Below, piece after piece: positions 47,284-56,017 of a stretch of 64,000 nt of DNA; the first letter of the stretch is position 1, and every line of letters begins with the position of its first letter. Below the pieces are notes generated by a model. That model had not been told where the DNA came from. It saw only the letters and a list, made by a program, of their open reading frames with translations, and did not search any database. Source of the DNA: Kriegella aquimaris (GTDB taxonomy: Bacteria; Bacteroidota; Bacteroidia; Flavobacteriales; Flavobacteriaceae); NCBI RefSeq assembly GCF_900103215.1, contig NZ_FNGV01000001.1:992001-1056000 (forward strand), in the 5' to 3' direction. A program made the position numbers and the translations under genes.

Positions 47284-47736
47284 CTAAAACCAACGTCTTA
47301 CATTCGTCAGGTACTTTTGGTATTGTTTCCCAAAAGCCTTAAGCAAAGCTTCTTCCTCAGGCAACACTTGAAATCGATTCATATACCCCACAAACGAAGC
47401 CGCTAAAAGCGTATTAAACGCATTTCCCAACCAAAGCCCCCAAGCCAATAACACAAGAAGGATGGCCAAGTACATCGGATTTCTAGAGTATTTATAAACT
47501 CCGTCGGTCACCAAGCTTACAACCTTTGACGGTCTAGTAGGATCTACCGAAGTTTTGGCCCTAAAGAATTGAATCAAAGAAATCACACCGATAATCGCAG
47601 CAACAACCAACAAAACTCCTATTATATACACCCTGCCAAAAAAGTCAAAATAACCAACAGGCAGCCATTTAGCAAGTAGATACATCAACAATGCAAAAAT
47701 CAAAAAGACAAAAACAGGTGGCACTTTTAACTTCAT
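47284..47736 (-). CDS. Isoprenylcysteine carboxylmethyltransferase family protein
   Basis: A 150-residue membrane methylase-like protein with four to five hydrophobic helices. The family core is DGVYKYSRNPMYLAILLVLL (the SRNPMY motif) and LPEEEALLKAFGKQYQKYL near the end, with RW as the last aromatic-basic pair. Bacterial members methylate small lipids or unknown substrates. It lies upstream of satD on the same strand, but the operator array separates them. Confidence 0.9.
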   Translation of the reverse strand: MKLKVPPVFVFLIFALLMYLLAKWLPVGYFDFFGRVYIIGVLLVVAAIIGVISLIQFFRAKTSVDPTRPSKVVSLVTDGVYKYSRNPMYLAILLVLLAWGLWLGNAFNTLLAASFVGYMNRFQVLPEEEALLKAFGKQYQKYLTNVRRWF

Positions 47737-47766
47737 GGGAACAAAACGATAAGTGCATAAAATTAC

Positions 47767-47774
47767 TACTTTTG
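47767..47774 (+). promoter_or_regulatory. Promoter -7 element of rdgB
   Basis: TACTTTTG, 30 bp before the ATG at 47805. It lies inside the longer frame that opens at 47691, which supports the later start. Confidence 0.5.
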
Positions 47775-47804
47775 AAGCAGTTAATAAATGTTCTGCACTT
47801 TGCT

Positions 47805-48383
47805 ATGAAAATTGTTTTTGCCACCAATAACCAAAATAAGCTCAACGAGGTCAAATTGTTGATTCCGGAACATATTGATCTATTATCGCTACAAGATATT
47901 GGGTGCACTGAAGATATCGTAGAATCGGCAACAACGCTCGAAGGAAACGCTCAAATAAAAGCCGACTATGTAACGACTAATTATGGTTATCCCTGTTTTG
48001 CCGATGACACCGGTTTGCTAGTGGCTAGTTTGAATGGGGAACCAGGAGTGCTTTCGGCCCGATATGCCGGGGAGCAAAAAAGCTCGAACGACAATATGGA
48101 TAAACTGCTGAACGCCCTCAAAAACAAAAAAAATAGAGCTGCCCGGTTCAAAACTGTAATCGCATTAAATCTTGAAGACGACCGCCAATTCTTTACTGGC
48201 GTTGTAGAGGGGGAAATAATCCATTCTAAAAAAGGAACAAAAGGTTTTGGGTACGATCCCATTTTCAAGCCCAATGGCTACGACGAAACATTTGCCGAAC
48301 TACCACTTAAAATAAAAAATAAAATAAGCCATCGCGGCCTGGCCATAAAACAACTGGTGCATTATCTTGAAAGCATCTCATAA
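47805..48383 (+). CDS. rdgB: Non-canonical purine NTP pyrophosphatase RdgB
   Basis: A 192-residue Ham1/RdgB enzyme that removes ITP, XTP and dITP from the nucleotide pool. Conserved motifs: KIVFATNNQNKLNEVK (SxNxxK-like), CFADDTGLLVASLNGEPGVL, SARYAG, GEIIHSKKGTKGFGYDPIF and KNKISHRGLAIKQL. The frame is open from 47691, but the family start and a promoter octamer point to 47805. Confidence 0.97.
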   Translation: MKIVFATNNQNKLNEVKLLIPEHIDLLSLQDIGCTEDIVESATTLEGNAQIKADYVTTNYGYPCFADDTGLLVASLNGEPGVLSARYAGEQKSSNDNMDKLLNALKNKKNRAARFKTVIALNLEDDRQFFTGVVEGEIIHSKKGTKGFGYDPIFKPNGYDETFAELPLKIKNKISHRGLAIKQLVHYLESIS

Positions 48384-48693
48384 AGCCAGCAAAGCACTTT
48401 CCAAAAAATCGAACTATAAACTAATCACAGATACTTAGGGCCATGGACAAAATTATTTCTTCCCATTCCTTAAAGGTATCAAAGTCGCCACCCGATTTAA
48501 TCCCTATGTTTAGTACTCTCCTCCCCCTATTAAAGACTCAAATTCAACACAATGTCACCAATTCAATAATAAAGAGTACCTTTGCCGCTTAATTAACGCC
48601 GCCAGTATGGCAGGTGTTGCGCTGAGTCCAATGGGTTATATACGATAATCGCTCTATGCAACACACATATTTGCGATTAAGTAATAACTTATT
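48384..48693 (+). promoter_or_regulatory. 310-bp gap with promoter and structured leader of the DEAD-box helicase
   Basis: No gene is seen. TACCTTTG at 48577-48584 is a promoter -7 element giving a leader of about 100 bases. The leader contains GCCA-GTA-TGGC near 48602 and a stem TAATCGC (48646-48652) with GCGATTA (48673-48679), which encloses TATG-N7-CATA. Such leaders could allow temperature or autogenous control. Confidence 0.45.
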
Positions 48694-50478
48694 ATGACAA
48701 AATTTGAAGCACTAGGGCTAGATAAGTCCCTATTGAACGCAGTTGCCGATTTAGGATTTGAAAATCCTTCGGAAGTACAAGAAAAAGCAATCCCAATTTT
48801 ATTGGAAGGCGAAACGGATCTCGTCGCACTTGCCCAAACAGGAACCGGTAAAACAGCCGCTTTCGGTTTTCCATTAATCCAAAAAATAAATAGCGAAAGC
48901 AGAACTACACAAGGTCTGATTCTTTCACCTACCCGCGAACTCTGTTTGCAGATCACCAATGAAATACAGTTGTATTCGAAGTATGTAAAAGGCTTGAATA
49001 CCGTAGCGATTTATGGCGGTGCTAGCATTACGGATCAAGCGAGACAGATAAAAAGGGGAGCGCAAATCGTTGTTGCCACTCCTGGCCGAATGAAAGATAT
49101 GATAGGCCGAGGCTTGGTCGACATCTCAAAAATAGACTATTGTATTCTTGATGAGGCCGACGAAATGTTGAACATGGGGTTTTATGAGGATATTAAAGAA
49201 ATTCTATCCAATACTCCCAAAGAAAAGTCAACATGGCTCTTCTCGGCTACCATGCCTAAAGAAGTTTCGGTAATTGCCAAAAAATTTATGCATAACCCGC
49301 AAGAAATTACTGTGGGAACCAAGAATGCAGGTACTTCAACCGTTCAACATGAGTACTATGTTGTAGGGGGGCGAGATAGATATCCTGCCTTAAAAAGATT
49401 GGCCGATGCCAACCCCGATATTTTCTCTGTTGTATTTTGTAGAACCAAAAGAGATACACAAAGGGTTGCGGAAAAATTAATTGAAGATGGTTACAACGCA
49501 GGTGCACTTCACGGTGACCTTAGCCAGAATCAACGCGATTTGGTCATGGGAGCCTTTCGAAAGAAACAGATCCAAATGTTGGTAGCGACCGATGTTGCCG
49601 CACGTGGAATCGATGTTGATGACATTACACACGTAATCAACTACCAATTGCCGGATGAAATCGAGACCTACACTCACCGTAGCGGTCGTACTGGTAGAGC
49701 AGGTAAATCAGGTATATCGATGGTCATTGTCACGCGCAGTGAAATGCGAAAAATAAAGGGGATAGAACAAAAAATAAAGCAGGACTTTATTTCTAAAAAA
49801 ATTCCGACAGGCATCGAGATATGCGAAATTCAGCTATATCATTTAGCTAATAAAATTAAGGATACCAAAGTCAACGAAGAAGTTGATAACTATCTTCCCG
49901 CAATCAATGACGTACTCGAAGGTATCGATCGCGAAGAGCTGATTAAAAAAATAATATCGGTCGAGTTCACTCGTTTCTACAATTATTACAGCAAATCTAA
50001 AGACTTGAATACTTCGGGTCCTGATTCACGTAATGAACGAAGCAGAGATGACGAAAGCCGTTCTAATTTCTCAGATAACGGATCCGTACGTTATTTCATA
50101 AATGTCGGTGAAAAAGACGGCTATGATTGGATGACTTTAAAAGATTTTCTAAAAGATACGCTTAGTTTAGGAAGAGACGACATTTACAAAGTCGATGTAA
50201 AAGACAGTTTTTCATTCTTCAACACGGAAGCTTCGGTGACCGATTTGATTCTATCCACCTTTACCGAGTTTAAACTTAATGGAAGGTTCATCAACGTTGA
50301 AGTTTCCAAAAACCCCGGCGGTGGCGGTGGTGGTCAAGGTAGACGCGGCGGAAAAGACAGTAGCCGAGGAAGAAGCAAAGATAGAAACTCAGGCCGACGA
50401 AGAGATCGAAGCTCTGATAATAAGGCTGCAAATTCTGGCAAGAGACGTAGCAAAAAAAGAAAAAGTGATTTCTTTTAG
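48694..50478 (+). CDS. DEAD-box RNA helicase with DbpA-type RNA-binding domain
   Basis: A 594-residue ATP-dependent RNA helicase. Motifs in order: Q motif (PSEVQEKAIPILL), motif I AQTGTGKT, PTREL, TPGRMKDM, DEAD (LDEADEMLNMGF), SAT, and HRSGRTGRAG. From about 450 a DbpA-like RNA-binding domain follows (YFINVGEKDGYDWMTLKDFL ... INVEVSKNPG), then an RGG/arginine-serine tail (GGGGGGQGRRGG to KRRSKKRKSDFF). It fits the DeaD/CshA group acting in ribosome assembly and cold growth. A UUCG-loop terminator lies just after it. Confidence 0.95.
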   Translation: MTKFEALGLDKSLLNAVADLGFENPSEVQEKAIPILLEGETDLVALAQTGTGKTAAFGFPLIQKINSESRTTQGLILSPTRELCLQITNEIQLYSKYVKGLNTVAIYGGASITDQARQIKRGAQIVVATPGRMKDMIGRGLVDISKIDYCILDEADEMLNMGFYEDIKEILSNTPKEKSTWLFSATMPKEVSVIAKKFMHNPQEITVGTKNAGTSTVQHEYYVVGGRDRYPALKRLADANPDIFSVVFCRTKRDTQRVAEKLIEDGYNAGALHGDLSQNQRDLVMGAFRKKQIQMLVATDVAARGIDVDDITHVINYQLPDEIETYTHRSGRTGRAGKSGISMVIVTRSEMRKIKGIEQKIKQDFISKKIPTGIEICEIQLYHLANKIKDTKVNEEVDNYLPAINDVLEGIDREELIKKIISVEFTRFYNYYSKSKDLNTSGPDSRNERSRDDESRSNFSDNGSVRYFINVGEKDGYDWMTLKDFLKDTLSLGRDDIYKVDVKDSFSFFNTEASVTDLILSTFTEFKLNGRFINVEVSKNPGGGGGGQGRRGGKDSSRGRSKDRNSGRRRDRSSDNKAANSGKRRSKKRKSDFF

Positions 50479-50491
50479 TTAATTGTATATT

Positions 50492-50518
50492 AAAAAATAC
50501 GCTTCGGCGTATTTTTTT
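50492..50518 (+). terminator. Terminator of the DEAD-box helicase gene
   Basis: AAAAAATACGC pairs perfectly with GCGTATTTTTT (11 bp) around a TTCG tetraloop. Confidence 0.94.
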
Positions 50519-50556
50519 GTTTTGTTTAGTACTTTTAAAACCAGGAAATTGAATTA

Positions 50557-51327
50557 ATGGGAAAACGCTTATTTTTATTTTTTGTACTTATCAATACCAT
50601 TGGGTTTTCTCAAGATACAGAGGAAAGCGAGAGATTAGAGGCTATTGTTGTCAACGCACAGACCGGGGCCACCATGGAAAGTGTGCATGTCGTAAACCTG
50701 AATCAAGTTAAAGGTACCATTACCAATAAAGACGGTGCATTCTCTATTCCCGCAGTCGTAAATGACACGCTCTATTTTTCTTTTCTGGGCTTCAAATCGC
50801 AAAAGATAAGGGTCACCAACGATATGTTCAAGTTTGGACAGACAAAAATATCGTTGACAGAATTGGCATATGCGCTTGAAGAGGTTATCGTTAGACCCTA
50901 TCAACTTACGGGCTATTTAGAAATTGATGTTAAAAACCTACCTATCAATAATGCTTATCAATACAGTATTTCCGGGCTATCGGTAGGCTATGAAGCCGGT
51001 AAAAAAAATCCGAGTGCCGTAACCAAAGTATTGGGGGCCATACTCAATCCGGCAGATTTGCTGCGTAACCTGTTTGGAAAAAAACCCAATCAGATGCGTA
51101 AACTCCGTCAAGTAAAGGAAGATGATCAGATACGCGATCTATTGGCTTCAAAATTCGATAGGGAAACACTTATAGAGCTCCTTCAAATCGAAAAAGTAGA
51201 CATTGAAGACATACTTAATAATTGCAGTTATTCAAAATCTTTCATAACCACGGCAAATGACCTGCAAATTCTAGATGCCATTAGTAGCTGCTACGAAGAA
51301 TTCAAAGTTCTGAACAGGGAAAAATAA
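50557..51327 (+). CDS. Exported carboxypeptidase-like regulatory domain protein
   Basis: A 256-residue exported protein: signal peptide (LFLFFVLINTIGFSQ), then a carboxypeptidase-regulatory-like beta-sandwich (LEAIVVNAQTGATMESVHVV ... FSFLGFKSQKIRV) ending LEEVIVRPYQLTGYLEIDV, and an alpha-helical C-terminal half with no recognised motif. Unlike TonB receptors it has no plug or barrel. Role unknown; it is common in Bacteroidota. An alpha-amylase gene follows 44 bp later in the same direction. Confidence 0.82.
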   Translation: MGKRLFLFFVLINTIGFSQDTEESERLEAIVVNAQTGATMESVHVVNLNQVKGTITNKDGAFSIPAVVNDTLYFSFLGFKSQKIRVTNDMFKFGQTKISLTELAYALEEVIVRPYQLTGYLEIDVKNLPINNAYQYSISGLSVGYEAGKKNPSAVTKVLGAILNPADLLRNLFGKKPNQMRKLRQVKEDDQIRDLLASKFDRETLIELLQIEKVDIEDILNNCSYSKSFITTANDLQILDAISSCYEEFKVLNREK

Positions 51328-51371
51328 ATTTTATATTTCCCCTAGCATTTTATAGCTTTAGATAAAAATAG

Positions 51372-53066
51372 ATGTCTATGAAAAAACTGCTGGTTGCTGT
51401 TTCTATTTTTATCACTCTCTTTTCCTGCAAAGAAAAAAAAGAACCAACCAAAGAAACGGCCGTAGTGATTAATACCATTCCCGAATCAACCAAAAGCATT
51501 CCATTCTACTGGGAAGGAGCTAACATCTATTTTTTATTGACGGATCGTTTCTATAATGGCAACGGACAAAACGATACCAATTTCGATAGAACCGGCCCGA
51601 CGGGACCTTTACGAGGTTTTATGGGTGGAGACTTACAAGGTATTACCAAAAAAATAACCGAAGGCTATTTTACAGAACTTGGCATTAATGCGATTTGGTT
51701 TACGCCTATCGTGGAGCAAATTCATGGAGATACCGATGAAACTACCGGAAATACCTATGGCTATCACGGCTATTGGGCCAAAGATTGGACAGCCATAGAC
51801 CCCAATTTCGGCACCAGAAAAGACTTGGAAAATCTTGTAAAAACAGCTCATACCAAAGGAATTCGTATTTTAATGGACGTTGTCTTGAACCATACAGGTC
51901 CTGTGACAAACTCAGATCCTGTATGGCCTTCTGATTGGGTTCGAACGGGACCACCCTGTGATTTTAAAAGTTATAAGACTACTACCAGTTGCACATTGGT
52001 AGAGAATTTACCCGATATCTTGACCGAATCTGATGAACCGGTCAAATTACCTGACCCACTTTTGGCCAAATGGAAAGAAGAAGGCAGACTCAGCACCGAA
52101 CTTGATGAATTGCAATTATTTTTTGAACGAACGGGATACCCTAGGGCCCCAAGGTTTTATATCATAAAATGGCTGACTGATTATATCAATGACTTCGGAA
52201 TTGATGGTTTTAGGGTTGATACGGTAAAGCACGTTAATGAAAATGCTTGGACGGAATTGTACAAGGAAGCGTCATATGCTTTTGAGACATGGAAGAAAAA
52301 AAATCCTAATGAGATATTGGATGACAAACCATTTTTTATGGTCGGGGAAGTCTACAACTATAGTATATCAAGTGGGAGGATATTTGATTTTGGTGACAAG
52401 AAAGTCGATTATTTTGACCACGGCTTTAAAAGCCTGATCAATTTTGAGTTGAAAAAAGACGCTACAAAAAGCTATGAAGCCATATTTACAAAATACAGCA
52501 AGCTGCTTCATACGGAATTGAAAGATAAGAGTGTACTAAACTATTTGACCTCTCACGACGACCAAAAGCCCTATGACAAACAGCGTAAAAAACCCTATGA
52601 AACAGCCAACATATTATTACTAACTCCTGGTTCCTCCCAGATTTATTACGGAGACGAAACAGCTCGAAGTCTCACTATTGACGGTGCCGAAGGAGATGCC
52701 ACGCTGCGTTCTTTTATGAATTGGGAAGAACTTGACAGCCTGCAGTATACGAAGGAAATTCATGCCCATTGGCAGAAATTGGGAAAATTTCGACATGATC
52801 ACCCGGCTATTGGTGCAGGAAAACATAAAAGATTGGGCAAAAAACCTTATGTTTTCAGTAGAACTTATATTGACGGGGATTTTAAAGACAAGGTAGTGGT
52901 CGGCTTAGATTTACCGAAGGGCAAAAAATCACTATGGGTCAAAGGTTTTTTCGGTGATGGAACCAAATTGTACGATACTTATTCACAAACAGAAGTAGTC
53001 GTCAAAAACGGAAAAGCTATTTTAGAGAACAATAATGATATTGCACTTTTAGAGTTAGCCAAATAA
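51372..53066 (+). CDS. GH13 alpha-amylase lipoprotein, MalS-like
   Basis: A 564-residue glycoside hydrolase. It has a lipoprotein signal (LLVAVSIFITLFSC, cysteine 19), so it should act on the cell surface or in the periplasm. The TIM barrel has IYFLLTDRFYNG, GYHGYWAKDWTAIDPNFGT, LMDVVLNHTG and the triad D283 (GFRVDTVKH), E326 (MVGEVYN) and D396 or D397 (LTSHDD), with a C-terminal beta domain. The pattern is closest to periplasmic MalS-type amylases. No Sus-like genes lie nearby. A second ATG lies two codons downstream. Confidence 0.92.
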   Translation: MSMKKLLVAVSIFITLFSCKEKKEPTKETAVVINTIPESTKSIPFYWEGANIYFLLTDRFYNGNGQNDTNFDRTGPTGPLRGFMGGDLQGITKKITEGYFTELGINAIWFTPIVEQIHGDTDETTGNTYGYHGYWAKDWTAIDPNFGTRKDLENLVKTAHTKGIRILMDVVLNHTGPVTNSDPVWPSDWVRTGPPCDFKSYKTTTSCTLVENLPDILTESDEPVKLPDPLLAKWKEEGRLSTELDELQLFFERTGYPRAPRFYIIKWLTDYINDFGIDGFRVDTVKHVNENAWTELYKEASYAFETWKKKNPNEILDDKPFFMVGEVYNYSISSGRIFDFGDKKVDYFDHGFKSLINFELKKDATKSYEAIFTKYSKLLHTELKDKSVLNYLTSHDDQKPYDKQRKKPYETANILLLTPGSSQIYYGDETARSLTIDGAEGDATLRSFMNWEELDSLQYTKEIHAHWQKLGKFRHDHPAIGAGKHKRLGKKPYVFSRTYIDGDFKDKVVVGLDLPKGKKSLWVKGFFGDGTKLYDTYSQTEVVVKNGKAILENNNDIALLELAK

Positions 53067-53088
53067 GATAACCGTGAAGCCGAAATAC

Positions 53089-53616
53089 CTATTTTTCGAG
53101 AACCTCCTTCAAGTTCTTTAAGCCTTCCTCAAAATCTTTTCCTACCATTTTATCCATACTCATGAACAACATCATAATACTCATTGGAAACTTATTTTTT
53201 CCCGTAAACCCCCAAATAACATTGGTCTGTTCGCTCTGCTGATCTTCGATTTGAAGATAACAGTCAGACGTCGATTTCCAGGGTTTCAAAAACCTAAGCT
53301 CTGACTCTATGCGCTCTCCGTCAACAATCTTGGTGATTTCTTGCTCGCCTTCACCGACATCCTTATTACCTTTCCAATAGCTGACCGCCCCAACTTTCCC
53401 ATCAATTCCCGTAAACTTTTTTTCCATATTAGGGTCCCTTGTCGCCCAAGGAGACCAATCATCCATTTTCTTAAGAGATTTTAGATACTCAAAGACATCT
53501 GACTTTTGTTTGGAAATAAGAATGGATCTAGACACGTGGTACGTCTTAGGCGCAATCAACACCAATATAATAATGAGTATAGCAATGCCCGCTATAATAT
53601 ATATTAGAATAGTCAT
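53089..53616 (-). CDS. SRPBCC family membrane-anchored protein
   Basis: A 175-residue protein with one N-terminal transmembrane helix (ILIYIIAGIAILIIILVLIA) followed by an SRPBCC (START/Bet v1-like) domain: VSRSILISKQKSDVFEYLKS, DDWSPWATRDPN, FTGIDGKVGAVSYWKG and KMVGKDFEEGLKNLKEVL. Such domains bind hydrophobic ligands; the ligand is unknown. The frame opens at 53673 inside the trmH end; MTILIYIIAG at 53616 is the more typical start. Confidence 0.85.
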   Translation of the reverse strand: MTILIYIIAGIAILIIILVLIAPKTYHVSRSILISKQKSDVFEYLKSLKKMDDWSPWATRDPNMEKKFTGIDGKVGAVSYWKGNKDVGEGEQEITKIVDGERIESELRFLKPWKSTSDCYLQIEDQQSEQTNVIWGFTGKNKFPMSIMMLFMSMDKMVGKDFEEGLKNLKEVLEK

Positions 53617-53659
53617 TGTACTGAATATTAGTTGGTTACCTATAAATATACTAAGAAAA

Positions 53660-54316
53660 TTAATTTTTCTCATAATACCGGGCTAAAATATCATCAATAC
53701 TCCGTATTGACTTCTTTGCCCAATCTAGATATTTTTCCAGTTTTTCCTCTTCCGTCAACTGCCAATCAATTTTTTCTTTTCTAAGTTTTGTAGTAAGGTA
53801 TTGCAGAATTATGGCTGCAGACACCGAAATATTAAGGCTTTCTGTAAAGCCTACCATAGGAATTTTCAAATATCCGTCAGCAGCCTTTAATACTTCTTTA
53901 CTTAACCCTTCTTTTTCCGTTCCAAAAAAAAGGGCTGTCTTCCCCTCAAACTTAAATTCGTCAAGTAAACAACTATCGTTGTGCGGTGACGTTGCGATAA
54001 TACGATATCCTTTTCTTTTGAGTCCGTTTATACAATCGACACTGCTGGCATACGTGTGCACATCTACCCATTTCTGGGCTCCCATAGCTATCTTTTCATC
54101 GAGCCGCTTACCGAAACGACTTTCAATTACATGTGCCTCCTGCACACCGAACACCTCACAACTCCGTACGACAGCACTGGTATTGTGCAACTGAAAAACA
54201 TCTTCAATTGCTACAGTAATATACTTTGTACGTTGTGTCAAAACATTTTCAAAACGGCTCTTTCTATCCTCTGTAATAAAACCCTCTAAATATGACAAAA
54301 GCTTAAGGTCAATCAT
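53660..54316 (-). CDS. trmH: TrmH family tRNA/rRNA 2'-O-methyltransferase
   Basis: A 218-residue SpoU-class methylase, closest in layout to TrmH, which methylates G18 of tRNA. Seen are the N-terminal FENVLTQRTKYITVAIEDVF, HNTSAVVRSCEVFGVQEAHV (motif 1 NxxAxxR), FFGTEKEGLSKEVL (motif 2) and IPMVGFTESLNISVSAAIIL (motif 3). The exact nucleotide is inferred from the family. It is divergent from the sirtuin gene. Confidence 0.92.
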   Translation of the reverse strand: MIDLKLLSYLEGFITEDRKSRFENVLTQRTKYITVAIEDVFQLHNTSAVVRSCEVFGVQEAHVIESRFGKRLDEKIAMGAQKWVDVHTYASSVDCINGLKRKGYRIIATSPHNDSCLLDEFKFEGKTALFFGTEKEGLSKEVLKAADGYLKIPMVGFTESLNISVSAAIILQYLTTKLRKEKIDWQLTEEEKLEKYLDWAKKSIRSIDDILARYYEKN

Positions 54317-54418
54317 GTGTCTAAAATTAATAAAAGGTATTTACAACGTAAATTTTGAGCCTATAAAAGTAAAACGTTCCGTTCTAAAGTCCGCCCGTCG
54401 TGTTAAATTCACACATAA

Positions 54419-54450
54419 AAACGAAAAATGTACACATTTTCTCTTCGTTT
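54419..54450. repeat. Imperfect hairpin upstream of the sirtuin gene
   Basis: AAACGA-AAAATGT-AC-ACATTTT-CTCT-TCGTTT: two stacked stems (6 and 7 bp) with a 4-base bulge. It lies in the divergent gap trmH/cobB (54317-54511) and could be an operator; nothing else is evident there. Confidence 0.35.
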
Positions 54451-54499
54451 AGAATATTTAAAATTAATTTAAACAAATTATACTTTTTTATAAAAAGTC

Positions 54500-54507
54500 T
54501 ATTTTAG
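54500..54507 (+). promoter_or_regulatory. Promoter -7 element of the sirtuin gene, leaderless
   Basis: TATTTTAG (one base off TAnnTTTG) ends 4 bases before the ATG at 54512, the same spacing as at ribD and rlmH. Confidence 0.4.
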
Positions 54508-54511
54508 CCCA

Positions 54512-55207
54512 ATGAAGCAAAGAATTGTAGTTCTTACAGGCGCCGGAATAAGTGCCGAAAGTGGAATTAACACCTTTCGCGACGCAGATGGTCTTTGGGA
54601 AGGCCATGACGTCGCAAAAGTGGCCTCACCATTCGGATTTGCCAAAAACCCGGCATTGGTATTAGACTTCTACAACCAACGAAGAAAACAATTGTTAGAA
54701 GTTATGCCGAACAAAGCACATAAAGCTTTGGCCCAGCTGGAAGAAAAATTCGATGTAACTATCATAACCCAAAATGTTGATGATTTACACGAACGGGCCG
54801 GCAGTTCACTGGTCTTACACCTACACGGTGAACTTTTAAAAGTTAGAAGTACGGGTGACCCAAATTTGATTTTAGATTGGAAAAAAGATCTCAACCTCGG
54901 TGATAATTGCAAAAACGGTTATCAATTACGACCCCATATTGTTTGGTTCGGAGAAGAGGTACCTTTGCTTGAAGAGGCAGTATATCTAACGCAGAATGCT
55001 GATATATTACTAATAATCGGAACCTCATTAAGAGTATACCCGGCAGCTGGTCTAGTAAATTATGTCAAGAACGGGGCACCGATATACTTTATAGACCCAA
55101 AACCCAATGTTAAGGAAGTCGACTATAAGAACTTGACCATATTACCCCAAACTGCAACTGAAGCGGTGCCCATTGTGGTTTCCGATTTGGTCGGCCAAGC
55201 TAGGTAG
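54512..55207 (+). CDS. cobB: NAD-dependent protein deacylase (sirtuin)
   Basis: A 231-residue Sir2-family protein that removes acyl groups from lysines using NAD+. Motifs: LTGAGISAESGINTFRD, the class III residues Y54 and R57 in FYNQRRKQ (linked to succinyl/malonyl preference), TQNVDDLHERAG, the catalytic histidine in LHLHGELL, RPHIVWFGE and LLIIGTSLRVYPAAGL. Only one cysteine (DNCKNG) remains in the zinc-binding region, where CobB has two C-x2-C pairs, so structural zinc is probably absent. Confidence 0.94.
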   Translation: MKQRIVVLTGAGISAESGINTFRDADGLWEGHDVAKVASPFGFAKNPALVLDFYNQRRKQLLEVMPNKAHKALAQLEEKFDVTIITQNVDDLHERAGSSLVLHLHGELLKVRSTGDPNLILDWKKDLNLGDNCKNGYQLRPHIVWFGEEVPLLEEAVYLTQNADILLIIGTSLRVYPAAGLVNYVKNGAPIYFIDPKPNVKEVDYKNLTILPQTATEAVPIVVSDLVGQAR

Positions 55208-55343
55208 CTTGTTTCGAATATTTTTCAATGGCAATTCTAACGAACCGGTTTAAAATACCATGAAAACCAGCAACATCACAGAAGCCTTTTTTTATATAAA
55301 TCCATTGTTTTAAATTCGGGATCACATTCCAAGCAATACTTCA

Positions 55344-55904
55344 GTGAACAAACAAGAACTATACGAATCACTAAATTATGTAAACCATTCTCGCGAAAAA
55401 AGATTGGAAATGGCTGAGATTATCTTGCAAAACCCCAAATTAATTGCTCCACTTATCAAGATTGCCTTCGACGTGAACGACCCGATTTCAAGTAAAGCCT
55501 GTTGGGTTATGGAGTTTACCGCTAAACACGACCTTTCCTATATTTACCCACACCTCGACTATTTCACCTCAAATCTACAGTCGGTGCACTTAGATTCATC
55601 GGTAAGACCAGTTGCAAAAATATGTGAATACCTTAGCATAGCATATTTTTCAAAGACCGAACATAAAATTCAAAAAGTTTTAAGCGAGACCCATTTAAAT
55701 TGCATAGCTACCGCTTGTTTTGATTGGCTCATTGGAAATCACAAGGTAGCCGCCCAAGCATATTCAATGACTTGTTTGCTGCTGTTGGGAAGGAAAATCG
55801 ATTGGATTCATAACGAACTAAGAATGGTTCTTGAACAAAATTATGCCAATGGTAGTGCAGCCTATAGGGCAAGGGCTCGAATGACATTGGCTAAATTAAA
55901 CTGA
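55344..55904 (+). CDS. Helical repeat-like protein of unknown function, upstream of purB
   Basis: A 186-residue all-helical protein starting at GTG. It shows short alternating helices (YESLNYVNHSREKRLEMAEI; APLIKIAFDVNDPISSKACW; FDWLIGNHKVAAQAYSMTC) like a HEAT/armadillo-type repeat, with no catalytic residues visible. It precedes purB by 113 bp, and homologues have, as I recall, been called adenylosuccinate lyase; it shares no lyase signature. Function unknown. Confidence 0.78.
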   Translation: MNKQELYESLNYVNHSREKRLEMAEIILQNPKLIAPLIKIAFDVNDPISSKACWVMEFTAKHDLSYIYPHLDYFTSNLQSVHLDSSVRPVAKICEYLSIAYFSKTEHKIQKVLSETHLNCIATACFDWLIGNHKVAAQAYSMTCLLLLGRKIDWIHNELRMVLEQNYANGSAAYRARARMTLAKLN

Positions 55905-55977
55905 CCTCAACACCAATTTAGAGCCATTATACCGCAACAATAGGTAATAGAAACTTTTAAACTCCCATGCTTATAAG

Positions 55978-55985
55978 TATCTTTG
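55978..55985 (+). promoter_or_regulatory. Promoter -7 element of purB
   Basis: TATCTTTG, 32 bp before the ATG at 56018, with TTT about 19 bp upstream. It lies downstream of the first ATG of the frame (55967), which supports the later start. Confidence 0.55.
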
Positions 55986-56017
55986 CCGTTTTCTATACAA
56001 AACCAAATTCAAAACAG

